Assembly: GCA_002704915.1 (NCBI GenBank)
Contig: PAIP01000068.1
Location: 124,001-188,000, forward strand
Direction: 5' to 3'
Source: Parvularcula sp.
GTDB taxonomy: Bacteria > Pseudomonadota > Alphaproteobacteria > Caulobacterales > Parvularculaceae
Length of the DNA stretch: 64,000 nucleotides
The notes under the pieces are model-generated. The model made no database searches. It saw only the letters and a list, made by a program, of their open reading frames with translations, and was not told the origin of the DNA. Positions 60,869 through 64,000 of this stretch are shown here, in pieces; the stretch's first letter is position 1, and every line of letters starts with the position of its first letter. Position numbers and translations under genes: made by a program.

Positions 60869-63466
60869 ATGAAAAAAGCTTTCAAAAACCACAAAGCCTA
60901 CATCTTTGCATCGGCGTGCGCCGTTGCGCTCTGTTCAATTCAACCCGCGTCCGCGCTCATTGACGATGAGGTCGTTGTGACCGGTGTTCGCGGTCTGCCG
61001 CGTTCAGTTCAGGATTCACCTGTGCCGATTGACGTCTTCAATGAAGGCGATCTGGAGGCGGTTTCATACACCGACGCCAATGACATTCTCCAGACATTGG
61101 TGCCGTCCTACACCCTCAGCCGCCAACCGATTTCGGACGGCTCGACCTTTATCCGGCCAGCGTCCTTGCGCGGCCTGCCGACAGACAAAACCCTGGTGCT
61201 CGTCAACTCCAAGCGCCGCCACCGCGCCGCACTGGTTTCCATTGGCGGCTCCGGCACGCAAGGCCCGGACATCGCCACCATTCCTGCGGTTGCTCTGAAA
61301 AGCGTTGAAGTCCTCCGTGACGGCGCCGCAGCGCAATATGGTTCCGATGCGATTGCCGGCGTCATCAACTTTATTTTGAAAGATTCCCCGGACGGCATCA
61401 CGCTGACTGCGCAAACCGGCCAGTATTACGAAGGCGACGGATTTGAATACATCTTTTCCGGCAATGCCGGCTTCGGACTTGGCGACGACGGATTCGTCAA
61501 TATCTCGCTCGAATATTCCAAGTCAGACCAGACAATCCGGGCCGAGCAATATTGCGAATCCTGGTTCTGCGTTCCCGAAGTCGCGGCCATGGACCCGACA
61601 TTCGCAGCAGGCGTTGCGGATGCGTCTCTCGCCGACGGCGACATTGTACAACCCTGGGGCCGGCCTAATACGGAAGCCTTCCGCTCTTTCGTCAATCTGG
61701 GATACACCTTCTCCGATGCCGTTGAGTTCTACGCCTTCGGCAACTTTTCAGACAGCACAGCGGACGGAAACTTCTTTTACCGCTACCCGGGCAACGGCAC
61801 GATCGAGGATCTGCGCCTTGAAGACGGTTCAATTTACAACTTCCTAGAAATCTATCCAGGCGGTTTCACGCCGCAATTCCACGGCGATGTCATCGATTAC
61901 TCGGCAGCCGGCGGCTTCAGGGGCGATCTTGGCGGCGGTTTCACCTATGATCTTTCGGGCCGGGTGGGCACGAGCAAGATCGAATATTTCATCGAAAACA
62001 CGGTCAATCCCTCGCTCGGGCCCGACACGCCGACGGAATTCTATCCCGGCGACCTCATCAACAAGGAAGCGCAGTTTCAGGCTGACCTTGCGCAGGTAGT
62101 GGACATCGGTCTTTCAGGCCCGCTCACCATCGCTTTCGGCGCAAGCTACCTGAAAGAAGGCTATGAACTCGTCGAAGGAGATCCCGCTTCCTATGCGGAT
62201 GGTCCTTTCGCCCTTCCTGATCCATTCGATTTCTGTACGGATGCCGGAACGCCCACCGCAGCGGGCAGCATGATCGCGGGACTAGACTGCACCCTGCCAG
62301 AAGACGGAGGCACGGACCCCGTTTATCAGGTGGTCGGCGTCGGCTCCAACGGTTTTCCAGGCTACTCTCCCGAGTTTTCCGGAAAATACACACGCGACAG
62401 TAAGGCGTTTTATCTCGATCTCAGCGCCGACATAACCGATAGCTGGTTCTTGCAGGGAGCTGTTCGCTACGAGAATTATTCCGACTTCGATAGCCAGCTT
62501 ATCTACAAATTCGCTACGCGGTATGAGCTGTTTGACGGTTTTGCGCTGCGCGGCTCCTACGGCACCGGCTTCCGGGCGCCGACCCCGGGCCAGCAAGGCA
62601 CCACCAACGTGTCGACGCGCCTGCCAAACGGCTTCCCGGTTGCGACCGGCCTCTTCCCGGCCTCAAGCGCCGTGGCCCAAGCACTCGGCGCCGATCCGCT
62701 TGAGCCCGAAACGTCGAAGAACATCACAGCCGGCTTCACGGCGAGCTATGCCGGCATCGATCTATCGGTAGACTTCTACCGTATTGCGCTTGAAGACCGC
62801 GTCAACGCTATTTCAACGCAAGATGTTTCATCAGACCCTGCCGCCGGCGATGCCTATGATAATTATCTGGCTCTTGTCGGCGCCGGCGTCACCGGCGCTG
62901 AATCAATTGGCGGCGTGTTCTATTTCACAAATGCTTTCGACACAATTACCAAAGGCGTCGATGTGGTCGCAACCACGGATCTCGATTTTGGATCTGCAGG
63001 CAACACGTCGCTCTCTCTCGCTGCGAACTACAACGAGACCGAGTTCGACGGCAATGTGGACAGCCTTTTCAATCTGGAAGATCAATATGACTTCGTCAAC
63101 GGTGATCCCAACTGGCGAGGCGTGTTCACTGCCTATCATAGCGTTGGCGGGTTCGGCGCTCTAGCACGCGTCAGCTATTATGGCGGCTATAGCAATTCCA
63201 ACGGAATTATAACCGATCCAATCACTGACGAACCTATCTCGGTTCAGGACATCCAGGAATTCGACGGTGAATTTCTTGTGGATCTGGAGCTCAGCTACTC
63301 GTTCCTTGACCATTACAAAGTCTCCATTGGCGCAAGGAACATTCTCGATAATTATCCGGACCCAGGCATGATCGGCGAAACCTGCTGCGGCCGGATCTAC
63401 CGCTCCGATTCCATCGTCGACTGGCAGGGCGGATATTACTACGGACGCGTGGAAGTGACTTTCTAA
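60869..63466 (+). CDS. TonB-dependent receptor
   Basis: 865 residues. Signal MKKAFKNHKAYIFASACAVALCSIQPASA, TonB box IDDEVVVTGVRG, plug motifs ASLRGLPTDKTLVLVNSKRRHR and VEVLRDGAAAQYGSDAIAGVINFIL, barrel ending GYYYGRVEVTF with terminal Phe. The RPASLRGLPTDKTLVLVNGKRRH-like plug is common in receptors of the iron/oligosaccharide type in Bacteroidetes-like and alphaproteobacterial genomes. ATG 60869 has a GGGGGCTC site. Ligand unknown. Two inverted repeats precede it and a terminator follows. Confidence 0.92.
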   Translation: MKKAFKNHKAYIFASACAVALCSIQPASALIDDEVVVTGVRGLPRSVQDSPVPIDVFNEGDLEAVSYTDANDILQTLVPSYTLSRQPISDGSTFIRPASLRGLPTDKTLVLVNSKRRHRAALVSIGGSGTQGPDIATIPAVALKSVEVLRDGAAAQYGSDAIAGVINFILKDSPDGITLTAQTGQYYEGDGFEYIFSGNAGFGLGDDGFVNISLEYSKSDQTIRAEQYCESWFCVPEVAAMDPTFAAGVADASLADGDIVQPWGRPNTEAFRSFVNLGYTFSDAVEFYAFGNFSDSTADGNFFYRYPGNGTIEDLRLEDGSIYNFLEIYPGGFTPQFHGDVIDYSAAGGFRGDLGGGFTYDLSGRVGTSKIEYFIENTVNPSLGPDTPTEFYPGDLINKEAQFQADLAQVVDIGLSGPLTIAFGASYLKEGYELVEGDPASYADGPFALPDPFDFCTDAGTPTAAGSMIAGLDCTLPEDGGTDPVYQVVGVGSNGFPGYSPEFSGKYTRDSKAFYLDLSADITDSWFLQGAVRYENYSDFDSQLIYKFATRYELFDGFALRGSYGTGFRAPTPGQQGTTNVSTRLPNGFPVATGLFPASSAVAQALGADPLEPETSKNITAGFTASYAGIDLSVDFYRIALEDRVNAISTQDVSSDPAAGDAYDNYLALVGAGVTGAESIGGVFYFTNAFDTITKGVDVVATTDLDFGSAGNTSLSLAANYNETEFDGNVDSLFNLEDQYDFVNGDPNWRGVFTAYHSVGGFGALARVSYYGGYSNSNGIITDPITDEPISVQDIQEFDGEFLVDLELSYSFLDHYKVSIGARNILDNYPDPGMIGETCCGRIYRSDSIVDWQGGYYYGRVEVTF

Positions 63467-63493
63467 CGACACGCTCGTTACCGCGAAAAAACA

Positions 63494-63525
63494 GGGGCAA
63501 GGCGCAACCCGCGCTTTGCCCTTTT
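63494..63525 (+). terminator. Terminator of TonB receptor at 60869
   Basis: Stem GGGCAAGGCGC / GCGCTTTGCCC (one mismatch) with a five-base loop followed by TTTT, 28 bases after the stop. Confidence 0.82.
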
Positions 63526-63676
63526 GCTTTTGGCGCCATCCTTCTCCTTCAAACGGGCATAGGCTGTATGGAGGAAGAGCGTTCGCGATATGCGCCTTCA
63601 CTTGCGCCAGAGCCTGTTGAGGCAGCCGCGGGAAATCATGCTATGCACCCTGCCTGCACATTCGAGGCGGAAGACC

Positions 63677-64000
63677 ATGAGCAGCAAACAATACGGAAAA
63701 CCGGAAAGCGGCGAACGCTTGTTGGCGCTCATCAAGGCCGCCAAAACAGGCGCGCCCCTGCGCACGGCCATCGTGCATCCTGTGGATGAGCTGTCTCTGG
63801 CCGGCGCTATCAACGCTGCGAGAGAAGGCCTGATCACGCCCATATTTGTGGGCCCCCGCGCCAAAATTGATGCGGCTGCGGCGTCCAACGCGCACAATAT
63901 TGCTGATTTTGAAATTGTCGACGTTCCGCACAGCCACGCCGCGGCGGAAACTGCCGTTGCCCTCATTCGGGATGGAAGGGCAGACGCGCTCATGAAAGGC
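63677..64000 (+). CDS. Phosphate acetyl/butyryltransferase-like protein, 3' end outside window
   Basis: First 108 codons of an open frame that runs off the window. It starts MSSKQYGKPESGERLLALIKAAK and continues TAIVHPVDELSLAGAINAAREGLITPIFVGPRAKI, the N-terminal Rossmann-like block of phosphate acyltransferases (as in the Pta domain and the short Pta of alphaproteobacteria), then AAETAVALIRDGRADALMKG, which leads into the conserved KG region. It transfers an acyl group between CoA and phosphate. A GGCGGAAGA site lies before ATG 63677. Whether an acetate kinase follows cannot be seen. Confidence 0.88.
   Translation, partial: MSSKQYGKPESGERLLALIKAAKTGAPLRTAIVHPVDELSLAGAINAAREGLITPIFVGPRAKIDAAAASNAHNIADFEIVDVPHSHAAAETAVALIRDGRADALMKG

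Noticed and set aside
1-64000. A mobile island or prophage
   Set aside because: No integrase, transposase, att-like repeat or tRNA was found, and coding style is even along the window; gene-family duplication explains the repeated families.

Overview
The window reads as a chromosomal stretch of a GC-rich alphaproteobacterium with a large catabolic repertoire, of the Caulobacterales/Hyphomonadales/Parvularculales/sphingomonad type. This placement is inferred from three TonB-dependent receptors, PQQ dehydrogenases, amidohydrolase-2 enzymes, AraC and MarR regulators and Tat-like leaders. No rRNA, tRNA, CRISPR array, transposase or integrase was recognised. Both ends cut a gene: an MFS transporter at the left and a phosphate-acyltransferase-like gene at the right.

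Layout. 1-7.9 kb: end of an MFS gene, then a complete RND efflux operon (adaptor, pump, outer-membrane channel; minus strand) with a divergent TetR regulator and a palindromic operator between them. 7.9-11.4 kb: an operon of a DUF8021-like protein and a PQQ quinohaemoprotein dehydrogenase, then a frameshifted SnoaL-like remnant. 11.4-18.9 kb: a phenol-side-chain module with an aldehyde dehydrogenase, a MarR regulator, a p-cresol-methylhydroxylase-like flavoprotein plus cytochrome c, an exported small protein, a DUF3237 protein, an NmrA/QorB-like reductase and an aromatic-acid MFS permease. Two TAACG-NN-CGTTA palindromes mark the two divergent promoter regions of this module. 19-23.1 kb: cytochrome c, exported VOC protein, second PQQ dehydrogenase, SDR. 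23.3-31.5 kb: TonB receptor, AraC regulator, and an operon of an orphan substrate-binding lipoprotein, a three-domain SnoaL/NTF2 lipoprotein and an amidohydrolase. 31.9-41.8 kb: MTHFR-like protein, three paralogous BNR/sialidase-like proteins, an exported amidohydrolase, a TonB receptor and a third amidohydrolase. 41.8-54.1 kb: a gene-free stretch with three evenly spaced palindromes, SDR, AraC, a small NTF2 protein, succinate-semialdehyde-type dehydrogenase and BKACE (DUF849). A long minus-strand run follows: three-domain SnoaL lipoprotein, B3-metallo-beta-lactamase-fold protein, MFS, HpcH/HpaI aldolase, double cupin. 54.2-57.9 kb: copper resistance operon (His-rich small protein, CusF-like protein, CopA, CopB). 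58.2-64 kb: TauE/SafE permease, exported PLP aminotransferase, TonB receptor, start of a Pta-like gene.

The genes fit together as uptake and oxidation of aromatic or plant-derived compounds. TonB receptors would import ligands; periplasmic PQQ enzymes and the flavocytochrome would oxidise them into c-type cytochromes; aldehyde dehydrogenases, SDRs, amidohydrolases, BKACE and aldolase would process the products; MFS carriers would move acids. The substrates cannot be read from the sequence. The most distinctive content is the pair of three-domain SnoaL lipoproteins with unexplained partners, the re-use of one leader peptide in neighbouring secreted proteins of two folds, a B3-fold protein lacking one zinc ligand, and several perfect palindromes in long intergenic regions.
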